DNA of 64,000 nucleotides, taken from assembly GCA_037577475.1 (NCBI GenBank), contig CM075193.1:1970001-2034000 (forward strand), read 5' to 3'. The stretch comes from Chaunax sp. Z400. Its lineage: Eukaryota > Chordata > Actinopteri > Lophiiformes > Chaunacidae. Shown here piece by piece: positions 39,100 through 48,604 of the stretch; the first letter of the stretch is position 1, and each line of letters starts with the position of its first letter. The position numbers and the translations under genes are program-made. The notes below the pieces were generated by a model. That model searched no databases, was not told the DNA's origin, and saw only the letters and a list, made by a program, of their open reading frames with translations.

Positions 39100-39350
39100 A
39101 GGAACATCAGGAAGAGAAACCCAAAGCCGATGGGACACAATGGCCACGGAGCAGAGAGCAATCTTTCATTTATTCAATTAGCTAACGAGGCGAGGGAGCC
39201 AGACACCAGCAGAGGATTGATGGTGGGGAAAAACTTCCCCTCAGCAGGCAACGCTTACTCAGGACTTTTAGTCTTGTTTCTCTTTGCATCTCTCTGTCTG
39301 CCCCTTTATTCAGGAGGGGAAAGAAAGGGACCAGAGGAGGGGAGACCTTG
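39100..39350. promoter_or_regulatory. Candidate conserved non-coding element
   Basis: Unique stretch with ttcaattagctaacgagg. No repeat family recognised. Short open frames here have no recognisable product. Confidence 0.22.
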
Positions 39351-39564
39351 AGGGTGACTTTGAGCAGCTGTTTTCTGTCTTGGAGGGAAAAGATGGGACA
39401 GAAAAAAAAAACAGAAGCAGGGTTTTTTAAATCCAGTTTTATCTCCCGGCATTATCAACAACATTCCAGATTTAGAGATATTCAGGGACCACTTTTTAAC
39501 ATACCTGATTTGTTCCTGAGGAATGATTTTGCAGATGGTTTGTAAATTGTTGCTCTTGATTGTG

Positions 39565-39775
39565 ACTGTTACGGCCCTGGTGTTGTGTGTTTGTGTTGTG
39601 TTTGTGCAGGTTTACACCTCCTCTCCTCTCCACCTGCTGTGGAGAGTTTCTGCAGGTGAAGCCATTTAGTCATCAGGACCCGGCCTTTAAAAGCCCTGAT
39701 TGCCAGTGATGTGGTGCCAGTTTGCAGTTTGCAGTTTGTGTAGTGTGAGGGTCAACTCAGGTAGTGACTTTTACT
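39565..39775 (+). mobile_element. Possible LTR fragment
   Basis: The segment tgttacggccctgg followed by a TTTAAAAG motif near 39,688 and a trio of gtttgca repeats resembles teleost Gypsy-type LTRs. Only one copy is present and its 3' boundary is unclear. Confidence 0.3.
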
Positions 39776-40240
39776 TTTTTCAGTTCAGTCACTGTCAGCT
39801 GTTGCTAAACAGGCAGCAGGAAGAAAACACCACAAGATGGCAATCCTTAAAGGAGCAGTAATATCCAGATACAAAACACATTTTATCATATTGTTATTAA
39901 TTAGGAAAGGAATACAGGAGAGAAGAGCGAGAGTTTCGGCTCCGGCAGAAAAAGTTGTGTTGGAGGCAGAGACTGCGGAAAGATTCAATGTGATGTGAGT
40001 AAATATGTTTGTTTGGTTCCAACTTTTGTGAAATTGGATCATATTTTGCAGCATTTGAATGTATTGCTCTTTTGAATTGACCAGCAGATGTGTGTGCGGT
40101 TTTGTTGCAATGCAAACAGACGGGTAAAGCAGGAGGCGTTTTCCTCCCACATGATGCATAGAAGATAAGAACATGCAACAATGATCCTTTGCATGAATTA
40201 CTGTGGATGCTGATAAATAAAACAGATAATTTTTTATTTG

Positions 40241-40400
40241 ATGGTTAGCAGTTGGCAGCAGTGTTGCCTCACAGCAAGAAGGTCCTGGGTTCAAAGCCAC
40301 CTGAGGACTTGGGACTCCTCAGGGTGGAGTTTGTGTGTTCTCTCCAGTATGGGTGAATTGGTGGCTCTAAATTGCCTGTAGGTGTGAATGTTTCGCATAA
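40241..40400 (+). mobile_element. tRNA-headed teleost dispersed repeat, copy 3
   Basis: The head reads gttgcctcacagcaagaagg, followed by tcctgggttcaaagcc, which resembles a pol III B box. Then come gttctctccagtatgg and tggctctaaattgcctgtag. The 3' half is missing. Confidence 0.65.
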
Positions 40401-40659
40401 AGACTGTAAACGGAGGAAACAACTAACCTGGCTCTGTCTAAAAAAGAAATAATGACAAGTTGTGGTTGTACAGGGAGTAAACTCTCTCTCTCTACTCCAG
40501 GCTTTACGCTAAGCTATTGAACTCTTTCTGGAATTCTGGATAGATTTATGTTCCTGTTTATCCAGTCTCTAAGCCAAGCTAATGGCCTCCTATAGTGACA
40601 TGCTAGCATTCAGACATGAGAGCAGTGCTGATTTTGTCATGCAACTCTGGCAAATCAGT

Positions 40660-41043
40660 ATTCATTCATTCATCATTCTTTTTTCTTTTTCATTCATTTT
40701 CTGCAACCACTTATCCTGTATAGGTTCGCGGAGGGCTGGAGCCTATCCCAGCTGACTTTGGGCATGAGGCAGGGTACAACCCTGGACAAGTCGGCAGTTC
40801 ACAGGATCACATAGAAAGACAAACAACCACACACTCATATTCACGCCTACAGTCAATTTAGAGTCACCAATTCACCTCTATTGCATGTTTTTGGTGGTGG
40901 GAGGAAGCCGGAGAACCCGGAGGGAACCCACACAGACACGGGGAGAACATGTAAACTATATACCGAAAAGCCCCAGGTCCCAAGGTGGATGCCTCACCTT
41001 CTTGAGGCCACAGCGCTGCCCCACTGGGCCACCGTGCCGCCCG
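40660..41043 (-). mobile_element. tRNA-headed teleost dispersed repeat, full-length copy 4
   Basis: On the minus strand the order is complete: tRNA-like head near 41,040, acatgttctccccgtgtctg, ggttctccggcttcctccca, a ctctaaattgac-type segment, then agctgggataggctccagcc and the (GAAT)n tail near 40,665. It lies 260 bp from copy 3 in opposite orientation. Confidence 0.75.
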
Positions 41044-41515
41044 CAAATCAGTATATTCCCCCAAAATGTCACACTGATTCTTTGAGATCAGTTGCTTTAA
41101 CATAAGCAGTGGAGGTGGATGAGAATGCAGTTTCTCCCATAACTGTGGAAACACTAAGCGGTCACTGAGAAAGCAGCCGACTGACTGTGTGAAGGTGGAC
41201 TTCCTGGCTGACGAATGTCAAAAGCAGCTTTTTTTTAGCCACAATCCCGGTGCTTCGGGGTGAAGTGCTGAGCCCCTGACCCAAGGTCACGCTTTGACAT
41301 TCAGCTCGACATTTCAGAGGAGCGTCAGCTTCCGTCGCCGGTAAAGGTCAGTGTTGCTGTCCTGTCAGGAGGAGGCCATGAACTCTGACGCTGAGTGGGG
41401 GGGACACCAGGATGGAGATGAGACTGAAGAAAGGGAGGAAAAACAGTCAGGACTTCTGAATGTTTTAAAGGACGGACAGGAAAGAATGGTTCCTCCAGAC
41501 ATCTGTGTTGATCTG

Positions 41516-41516
<1 letters not shown>

Positions 41517-41608
<92 letters not shown>
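41517..41608 (+). repeat. (CA)46 microsatellite
   Basis: A perfect CA run of about 92 bp. Confidence 0.95.
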
Positions 41609-42089
41609 AGTCATCTCATTGACCTTGAGGGGTGTTAGATTTGGGCCAGGATCAGAAAGTCTCTTGCAGCCCATCTGTGCTCCTCTTGAACTTCAGATGA
41701 TGTCTTTACTGGAGTCACTCTGACGCCATTTTCCATCCTCTTCCTCACTCTTTCTCACCTTCAGACCATCTCTTCACTTCTACCCTTCTCCCTTATTTGC
41801 CTCCCTGACCTCCTTTATATCCTCCATCCTCTCTCACCATTCTCTCCTTCTCCCATTGCCTTGCTCTGTTACTTTCCCCTCTCTCTCCCTTTCCCTCCCT
41901 GTTTCTCCCTCCCACCTCTTCCTCTCTCCCTCCACCCTTGTCTGTGTTCCTGCTGTGTTTCCTCTTTATTTACCACTGGAGCTGCTGAGTTTTCCAACTG
42001 GCCCTGGCACTTTGGGCTCTGATGGATAGGACTGTCAGTGGACGAGTGTGATAAACGGTAAGGTGATGGATAGATGTAGTGGGGCGGAG

Positions 42090-42260
42090 GAGACATCGCA
42101 AAGCCGTTTCACAGTTTCGCGGCTCCTTGCCAGGCAGCGGGAGGGCCCCGAAGGCGGCCATTTTGTGCCAAGCCATGGGGCCCCTGACGGTGGAGCTGGG
42201 GCCTAATGAGGCCAGATGATTAGACAGCAGAAAGACTGAGGAGGGAGGGGATGGAGAGGG
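42090..42260. promoter_or_regulatory. GC-rich unique stretch
   Basis: Noticeably GC-richer than its surroundings, with gcggccattttgtgcc (a YY1-like CCATTTT core) and gggcctaatgaggcc, a near-palindrome. Could be a regulatory element; no gene start is evident. Confidence 0.25.
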
Positions 42261-43642
42261 GGCAGAAATGTGCAGAAAGTGGGGGGACAGAGGCATATAG
42301 GAGTCCACCACTTCTACGTCTGACAGTCTTTCACGTCAAATTGAAAAGGAAGACATTAATGCAGGTCCCTCAACATCATCATTAAAAAATTAACATGTTT
42401 TCTGCAGCCATTTATCATTTTTTACTGGAACCGAGCATAAAAGTTTGTTTGCAGTGGATGTTTTTTCTTTTCATTATTAACATTTTTATGTCTTGTGTTT
42501 ATAACTGTAAACTAAAACGTCATGGAAACTATTTAGACCACCACATTCTTGATTTTGAGCTTGCAGGGCTAAATCAGTGGATAGACAGAAAAAAAACAAA
42601 AAACAATCTGTGTGTCTTTTAAAGCCATTGCAATTGAACAGAGGGACAAATGCATTGATCTAAAAGTCATGAGTAAATTGAAGACAAAGTCAAGGCCTTA
42701 ACTTTCTGCTACCCCAAACAATAAATCCATTTCTTTGGTTACGTTCATTGTAGTAAATGTGGTCAAAATGTAGTGACTTTTTTTTAGAAATAACGGATGC
42801 TTTAGAAAATTTTGAATATGTTCCAGGTTTTCTCTGTGAATCTTGTGCTGCAGGCGCTTAAAGCAAACTTCAGAGACGACAAAGGATCGATTTGCAACCT
42901 TTAATGAAGCAAACTAACATTACAGTCTTTTTTCTTTCCTTGAGAAATGTCATACAGTAAGAACGCAAAATAATCAAGTGTGCATGGTTTTTTATTCCTG
43001 TGACACAAATGAAATCAAATGAGCTGAATATTTAGTGTTTTGCCATCTGTACTTGTTGGCCGTCATTTCATCTGAACGTAATAATCTAAGGTATCGAGAG
43101 TGTTATCTCTCTGCATTAATTCACACACATTTCCTTCCTGCTCACACAATGTGGAGCTAATGTCAGATGGATTCAAAGTATTTCTGTTGTCACTGATATG
43201 CAGAGCAGAATCAGCGCCGGCTCTTTATAGGATATCAACCCTTTTGAATTCAAAAGACTGTAGTTTGAGAGAAGAGTTGTCTTCTCGTGTCATCGGGTTG
43301 TTAAAGTCTTCAGGCTCATGACTCCAGTCTGGCTTCAGTCCAAATCATGAGACTAGAGTTCATAACTTAGCAATTACATGATTAAAAAAATGAATCATAT
43401 GATCCATCTTCTGATCTGCCACCATTCTGGTTCAGGTTTGGATGCAGGGAAACATTGTTGTCATGGCTACAAGAAAACAACATTGACAAAAGGAGACAGA
43501 AGGAAATAAGTGGTATCCTGCTTCACACACACACAGACAGCATTTTTATTTGACTTATAGTACTAGAATGGCACTCAGTATATACTAGAGTAGCATGTAC
43601 ATCTGCTAATGCTAATGCAGAACCATCCTACAGGTCTGAAAA

Positions 43643-44109
43643 GGTTCTGCGTTCACACGGCGTCATTTTCTAAACTATCTGATCCTGATTGAAGATGCTA
43701 TAGTAAGCGTGCCAGGCCAGTAGATGGAGAGTGTCCCATTTCAAAATCAACACCACAGAATAAGATCTCAGTAGTGGTTCAGCAAAATCTACATTGGAGG
43801 AGCGATAATAAAGTCAACAAAGTCTGCAGCACAAACAAAACCGGACAGTCCGACGTTTTTGTTCTGTGCATATAGTGTTCTGTACGCAAATAAGGGTGGA
43901 ACCGTATACTAGGCATGTGCAAAGCGGAGCGGTGACATCGTTTTCAGAGGTGGTGCGTTTTCCTTGTTTACACGATGACAGTAAAAATTACACTCTGGAG
44001 CCCGATTTCAAAAGTCTCTGAACTCTGAAAAAGCTGCTCTCGTGTAAACGAACAACAAACACAGAACAAAGGTTTTGGGTGAAAGGTTGTCGTGTAAATG
44101 CTGCTCCCC
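43643..44109 (-). mobile_element. PIF/Harbinger-like MITE, copy 2 (inverted)
   Basis: The reverse complement matches copy 1 over most of its length, including the segment near 43,760-43,800 that mirrors ctccaatgtagatttgctg. The end near 44,090 reads ggttgtcgtgtaaa, the mirror of the copy-1 left end. It is more diverged than copy 1 and has internal insertions. Confidence 0.6.
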
Positions 44110-44114
44110 TTCCC

Positions 44115-44345
44115 CTCCACAAAGTTTCCTGGGAAACAATTCAGTAGTTTTTGCATAATTAGGGAAACTACTTAACTTGCAATGTTGAATAAAGTGGAAA
44201 AATACTCCTGGATCTGCCCCTTTTTCTGGATCCGTACCAGAATTTGATTGGTTCTTTCTTGACCCATGCCCCATCCTTCCACCATGTTTCGTAGAACAAA
44301 CCGACCAATCAAGTTTTTGCAATCTCTAAAATCATACCTTTTATT
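44115..44345 (+). mobile_element. Teleost dispersed repeat (caccaagttt-type)
   Basis: It holds cacaaagtttcctgggaaac, cagtagtttttgcataatta, ctggatccgtaccagaattt and ccaccatgtttcgtagaac, the recurring phrases of a common teleost repeat. It abuts MITE copy 2. A CCAAT-like motif near 44,300 is probably incidental. Confidence 0.5.
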
Positions 44346-45767
44346 CATCTCTTTATTTTCATTCAGTTTCTGCCTTTGTCTTTCTCTGTTTCATGATAAA
44401 CGGTGTCATCTGGGCAGAACATTTTCCATATCGTACCGAAAGTAACTTCACACCAGATCTTGCAGTGAGTGGAAACGAAGCAGAAATCTCCTCTAAAGAC
44501 CTGAGGTCATACATAGATAAGAGAAAGTCTCTCAGACATTTATTGACATTTTCATATCATCTCTGTGGTCCACCTCCCCCTGTTCCTGCAGCTGGTTGTA
44601 ATAGCACTTGATATCCAGAAGAGATCTCTCTTGTTCTGCATTTGCACTGGTATTGCTTGTACTTCACCAAGCCTTTGAGGCATCAGTCAGTGCATGTTTG
44701 TGTCTTCTGTGTTTTAATTGCTGATTTGTGGAAGGGATCGCATGATTGAAAAAAAAGAAAATGTCACCTTGTGCAAGTGATGTGACAAAAGTGTATTTAA
44801 ATACGGACCTCAGAGCCGCCTGATTGCCTGATCAAGACCGGTGAAAAGATTAAAATTGGACTCCGTGTTTCTAATCACACTGAAGACTGCAGTATAAAAT
44901 AAAATTGGTTCAGTCAAAGAGCAACCACATTATGGTTCAGCTGTTAGGATGATCAATGAACAATTCAAATTTGTTTTAACCCAGCCTTATTGTAAATGAA
45001 TCTCCACCAATAAAACAACCCAGAAAGTAGGTAAAGCTTGATGCAGGAGAAACGCCAGACCTGACATTCAAATAAAAGTCATGCTAGGATAAACATTAGA
45101 ATAATGTAATGCTTAATAAACCTAGCTGCTTACATCTGACGAAGAGACAACTAAATATTAGTAAACCCCCACTACTTTGTGGACAGAGTTGTCACTCAAC
45201 ATCACGCAACTTTGCCTATAAAAATTCACCTTCCGTAACACTATGCTGATATCATTCCTGCCTCTATGGATCATTTATGAGATTGAATGTTGGTAATATC
45301 TAATAGCACTTGTTACATGTGACAGTCATAAACATGTCCGTCACTGGACACTTAATATGATGATGGCTTGGCTGCTGTAATCGGAGGCTATCTTCAGCCT
45401 GCTAGACATTCATTTTCTCAACTGGCCACTTCAGTAAATAAGCAAACATGAACTGTTGTATCGATATTTTATATACATGTGACCTTTTTTTATTCAATGA
45501 AAACTCTTTAAGCTCTATGTCATTAAAGTTAGATGTCAGTTTCATGTTTGTGCAGAACAGAACTAGAGTGCAGTTTAGCAGGAACAGGTGTAAAGAGCTA
45601 ACTCAGCTCTCTCTAAAGCAAAAAGTGCCTATTACTACCTCAACTTTAACACATAAGGCTCACCCATTAATACATTGAATTCCTTTTCTTTTTTTTTTTT
45701 TACCAGTGTTCAGTGTTTTGTTTGCACAAAAAATACGACCCAAAGTGCAAAACTGAAAACACTGAGA
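44346..45767. other. Non-coding
   Basis: AT-leaning, poly(T) near 45,688. No gene or recognised repeat. Confidence 0.4.
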
Positions 45768-45915
45768 TGATATGACTATAGCTACATTTTTGTTATGTGG
45801 ACGTCTTCAGGGTGGGACTCTTTACCAACATGTTAAGTTTGGTAAAGACTGGACTAAAGACAGTGGAGTTATGACAACTTCCTGTTTCATCATGAAACCG
45901 ACACACTCACACCAT
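45768..45915 (-). mobile_element. Inverted fragment of the large teleost repeat
   Basis: The reverse complement matches 49,120-49,235: a run from atgaaac through gttgtcataact, the Cys-rich-looking tccc segment, and on to tagctatagtcata. It faces the copy at 46,494, so a small inversion or a second insertion occurred here. Confidence 0.65.
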
Positions 45916-46007
45916 GTTAATCCATTCTTTACAAAGAGCTGCTCGCCGCATATGTTAGACGTCATACTAGACGCCGACGCTGCTGTGTTAGACGTCATGC
46001 TCCCTTT
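45916..46007. repeat. Short stretch with a duplicated CRE-like 12-mer
   Basis: gttagacgtcat occurs at 45,954-45,965 and again at 45,987-45,998. Each copy holds GACGTCAT, close to the ATF/CREB site. The segment probably belongs to the surrounding dispersed repeat. Confidence 0.4.
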
Positions 46008-46015
46008 GTTCGTGG

Positions 46016-46485
46016 CAGGGGCGGAACCAGGGGCAGGGCCAGAGGGGCACTGGCCCCAGCGGAAATCTGATTGGCCCCTGAAGTGCCCCTGTTCTGTCAC
46101 TTGTCTGGCTTTTTTTTTTCTGTTTGTTTACAACTTGAATACTTGACTTTTTAAAATTATTCTATGTATTACATAATTGGAAAAAAGTGTCTTATGTTTT
46201 ATATTTATTTATGCATCCTAGTTTAAAATTCAATAATTGCGAAACTTTTTTGATGAACACAATGTGCTTGAAATAGGCACAACTTGCATAATATTCAATT
46301 ATGTGTGTCTTTACTAAAAGCTATGGAGCCAACAGCAAACAATGAATGACTGGTGAAATATTCTGTATATACATCTTACTGAATCAGGAAATGTGCATGA
46401 ATGTTGGACATATAGTTGGTCCCACTGTAAAAAATGGGCCCCTCTATGGCCCCTGATTTAGAAACATTCTAGATCCGCCACTGGC
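46016..46485. mobile_element. hAT-type MITE, 470 bp, with 8-bp target duplication
   Basis: The left end reads caggggcggaaccagg. The right end, as its reverse complement, reads cagtggcggatctaga, a hAT-style terminal inverted repeat. The flanks are gttcgtgg (46,008-46,015) and gcttgtgg (46,486-46,493), an 8-bp duplication with two mismatches, as hAT elements make. There is no transposase frame, so it is non-autonomous. Confidence 0.75.
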
Positions 46486-46493
46486 TTGTGGAA

Positions 46494-46860
46494 CACTGGC
46501 CAACCCCTAACGTTCAGCCCCTGCCTCCAGTTTAACGGTCATGTACGAAACTCAGGACACAAATGTAACTGACAGAGATCGACAAAAAGCCTCTTGGAGA
46601 AATACCTTCAAACAAACAGGAAGTCGGCCATTTTGATTTTTGTGACCATTTTTTGCCATTTTTTTGAAAATCACACAATCAAACGAACTCCTAGAGATTT
46701 TACCCGATCAACTTCAAATTTGGTCAGTACTATCTAAACCCCATGAGGATGAAAAGTTTTTAAAATCCTGAGTTTTCGTTGAATGGTGTGGGCGTGGCTA
46801 TGCGTCAACTTTCATCAAATTTTGATGTTTGGCCATGAAACAGAAAGTTGTCACGTGTTC
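46494..46860 (+). mobile_element. Partial copy of the large teleost repeat, left of the coiled-coil gene
   Basis: Nearly co-linear with 48,790-49,140, including aggaagtcggccattttgat and the phrase tttggtcagtactatctaaa. It lies in the same orientation as the larger copy on the other side of the gene. It starts directly after the hAT MITE target duplication and breaks off near 46,860. Confidence 0.75.
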
Positions 46861-46920
46861 AGAGTTTTTCAGTGATGAGAACTGATCAGTCCTCATCCCC
46901 TGATGTCTCCATCAAACATA

Positions 46921-46926
46921 TTTAAT
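46921..46926 (-). terminator. Possible poly(A) signal (ATTAAA) of the coiled-coil gene
   Basis: The minus strand reads ATTAAA here, about 360 nt beyond the stop codon and just before the flanking repeat copy that ends near 46,860. ATTAAA is the commonest natural variant of AATAAA. In AT-rich sequence it also occurs by chance, so support is weak. Confidence 0.25.
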
Positions 46927-47282
46927 AAAACACATGACTGTAATGTAACTTTAGATACTAAAAAACCCAACAACAAACGGGAATTTTTTATATTTTCTAT
47001 TTTTTTAATTTTAAGTCCAGAAGTTAAAAACAGAAAATTTGTGTGGCTGGAGGTTTGTTCAGTCCTACAGATCCAGATCAGGACCAGGTTAGTATCTGCT
47101 CTCGTATCTTCACGAAGACCAGATTCGGGTTTACACCTAAAAGTGAGACCACATTGTTTGGCCTGACTTTTCTGGTGTCTCCAAATCTTGACGCTCAAAC
47201 GGGGTTTTTTCCCGGTTTAGGCTGTCCATCCGGACGAAGATACAAAAACCAATGACTCTGTTCCTGACTGCAGATCTGGGCT

Positions 47283-48293
47283 CTAGAAAAATCTCCTGTA
47301 CCACTTCTTCTTCTTCTTCTTCTTCTGGATCTGGGCCTCGAGCTCTACCATCTGGGACATCATGACCCTCTCCTTCTCCTCCCACTCCTGCTGATTCTTC
47401 AGCAGATCCTTTTTAATGGCCTCCATCTCCTGAAGGTGTGACGACCTGTCCTCCTCCCAGTGGACCTGATTGGTCTCCACCTGTTGTTCAGCCTCCTTCA
47501 GAGCAGCTGTAAGGGTGTTGAGCTGTTTCTGCTCCTCGAGCTGAGCCACAGATCTGGATTTCTCCATGTCGTCAAGCTGGCTTGTCAAGGCGGTCTCCTT
47601 CTCCTCCCACTCCTGCTCCTTCTTCAGCAGACTCTTCTTCAGAGCCTCTGTGTCCTGAAGGAGGGACAATTTCTCCTCCCGCCATCGGATCCGATCAGTG
47701 TCCGACTGACACTCAGCCTGCTGCAGGGAAGCCTTAATGGTGCTCATCTCCTTCTTCTGCACCTCAAGCTGAGCCTCATATCCACCAATCTTCTCCATCA
47801 GAGACGTCATGGTGCTCTCCTTCTCCTTCCACTCCTTCTCCTTTTCCAGCAAACCCTTTTTCAGGGCTTCTGTCTCCTGAAGGAGAGACGAGCTGTGGGA
47901 GGTCTGCTGCCCAAGGTTGGTCTGAACGCTGCACAGCCTCTCACTGAGGGTTTCCAGCTGTGACTTCAGATCCTTGATGTCCTCTGAGGAGTTCTCCTGA
48001 TTGGTCTGAGCCAGCTGGGCTTTGAGACCAGAGATCTCCTTCTCCATCAAGTCCTTCTCTTGGAGACACAAGGTGCCGTCTGTCTGTCGTTGAACCTTGT
48101 TTAGGAAAATCGACAGTATCTCCACCTCGATCTCCACAACGACTCTCCCCACAAGTCTTCCTTCGGACAGCCTCACTGAACCGTCCGTCAGCTCCCTCCT
48201 CAGTTGTTGCTCCATGTCACCGAGGTTGTTCTCGGCTTTCTGACTGGTCGTCTGTTGTATGTTAGAGTTTCTCTTCTGTCCTTGTTTGTTCAT
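47283..48293 (-). CDS. Single-exon coiled-coil protein, 336 aa, family not recognised
   Basis: Uninterrupted ATG-to-TAG frame of 336 codons, far longer than chance frames here. Residues 1-40 are polar and Gln/Asn-rich. Residues 46-64 form a hydrophobic, alternating V/E/I stretch (VVVEIEVEIL). Residues 78-325 are rich in Glu, Lys, Gln and Leu, as in long coiled coils. Three repeats begin near residues 137, 211 and 286 (74- and 75-residue spacing), each with LQ-[ED]-x-EA-[LI]-KK followed by EW-x-EKE. W155, W229 and W304 mark the first motif; W204 and W279 mark a second one; the third copy is partial. The C-terminus is seven Lys plus WYRRFF. Aligned repeat codons include many silent changes (GAA/GAG, GCC/GCT, TTG/CTG), which fits a translated sequence. 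The start is the first ATG in frame, with A at -3 (aaagATG), about 53 nt below a TATA box. A scaffold or tether role is inference only. A retrocopy of exons from a larger coiled-coil gene is an alternative. Confidence 0.72.
   Translation of the reverse strand: MNKQGQKRNSNIQQTTSQKAENNLGDMEQQLRRELTDGSVRLSEGRLVGRVVVEIEVEILSIFLNKVQRQTDGTLCLQEKDLMEKEISGLKAQLAQTNQENSSEDIKDLKSQLETLSERLCSVQTNLGQQTSHSSSLLQETEALKKGLLEKEKEWKEKESTMTSLMEKIGGYEAQLEVQKKEMSTIKASLQQAECQSDTDRIRWREEKLSLLQDTEALKKSLLKKEQEWEEKETALTSQLDDMEKSRSVAQLEEQKQLNTLTAALKEAEQQVETNQVHWEEDRSSHLQEMEAIKKDLLKNQQEWEEKERVMMSQMVELEAQIQKKKKKKKWYRRFF
47304..47324 (-). repeat. In-frame (AAG)7 tract coding for seven lysines
   Basis: Seven AAG codons encode K324-K330 of the coiled-coil protein, just before the WYRRFF end. 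Slippage by whole units would change only the lysine count. A basic run next to aromatic residues could act at membranes or as a nuclear signal; that is inference. Confidence 0.7.
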
Positions 48294-48345
48294 CTTTGTA
48301 GTTGTATCTTAGTTTAACAATGAGAAATGTGTCTGAACCTGGTTG

Positions 48346-48352
48346 TTTTATA
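48346..48352 (-). promoter_or_regulatory. TATA box of the coiled-coil gene
   Basis: The minus strand reads TATAAAA here, 53-59 nt upstream of the ATG at 48,293. Initiation about 30 nt downstream would fall near 48,320 and give a 5' leader of roughly 25-30 nt with no upstream ATG. The position and exact match make this a plausible core promoter for an intronless gene. No transcript evidence is available. Confidence 0.5.
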
Positions 48353-48401
48353 GCATCCCGACATTCTAGGAAGGACATCATGACATCATAACCTCTATGG
48401 C

Positions 48402-48486
48402 TATCCTAGCAACAACAAGATGAAAGCCAATAGAGGTTATGATGACATCATAACCTCTTGGCTTTCATCTTGTTGTTGCTAGGATA
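48402..48486. repeat. Nearly perfect inverted repeat upstream of the coiled-coil gene
   Basis: Left arm 48,402-48,444 (43 nt) and right arm 48,446-48,486 (41 nt) are reverse complements apart from a 2-nt bulge (ta) and a 1-nt centre. A third related segment at 48,384-48,402 repeats the first half of the right arm and can also pair with 48,425-48,444, so two hairpins compete. It begins about 50 bp upstream of the TATA box. Confidence 0.85.
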
Positions 48487-48604
48487 CCAGTTTGTACCTG
48501 TTGTGCAAAACACACACTGATTATTATTCCTCATACTAATTGATTTTACTACTTGATTCTAGTACTACTACTACTACAATTAATACTACTTAATAAGTAT
48601 CTAG

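Larger units (their letters stand above)
41044..43642. other. Non-coding
   Basis: Holds the CA tract at 41,517, a pyrimidine-rich stretch at 41,735-41,960 and the GC-rich patch at 42,090-42,260. No gene. Confidence 0.4.

Noticed and set aside
39785..40300. 171-codon minus-strand frame
   Set aside because: No recognisable domain. It overlaps the start of a dispersed-repeat copy and has a length that can occur by chance in 64 kb of six frames.
47460..47963. 167-codon plus-strand frame opposite the coiled-coil gene
   Set aside because: Leucine-rich mirror of Gln/Glu/Lys codons on the other strand. The minus-strand frame is twice as long and has the repeats and promoter.
48402..48415. RFX X-box-like sequence (ctatcctagcaac) near the coiled-coil gene promoter
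   Set aside because: Only the second half-site fits; the first half has two mismatches.
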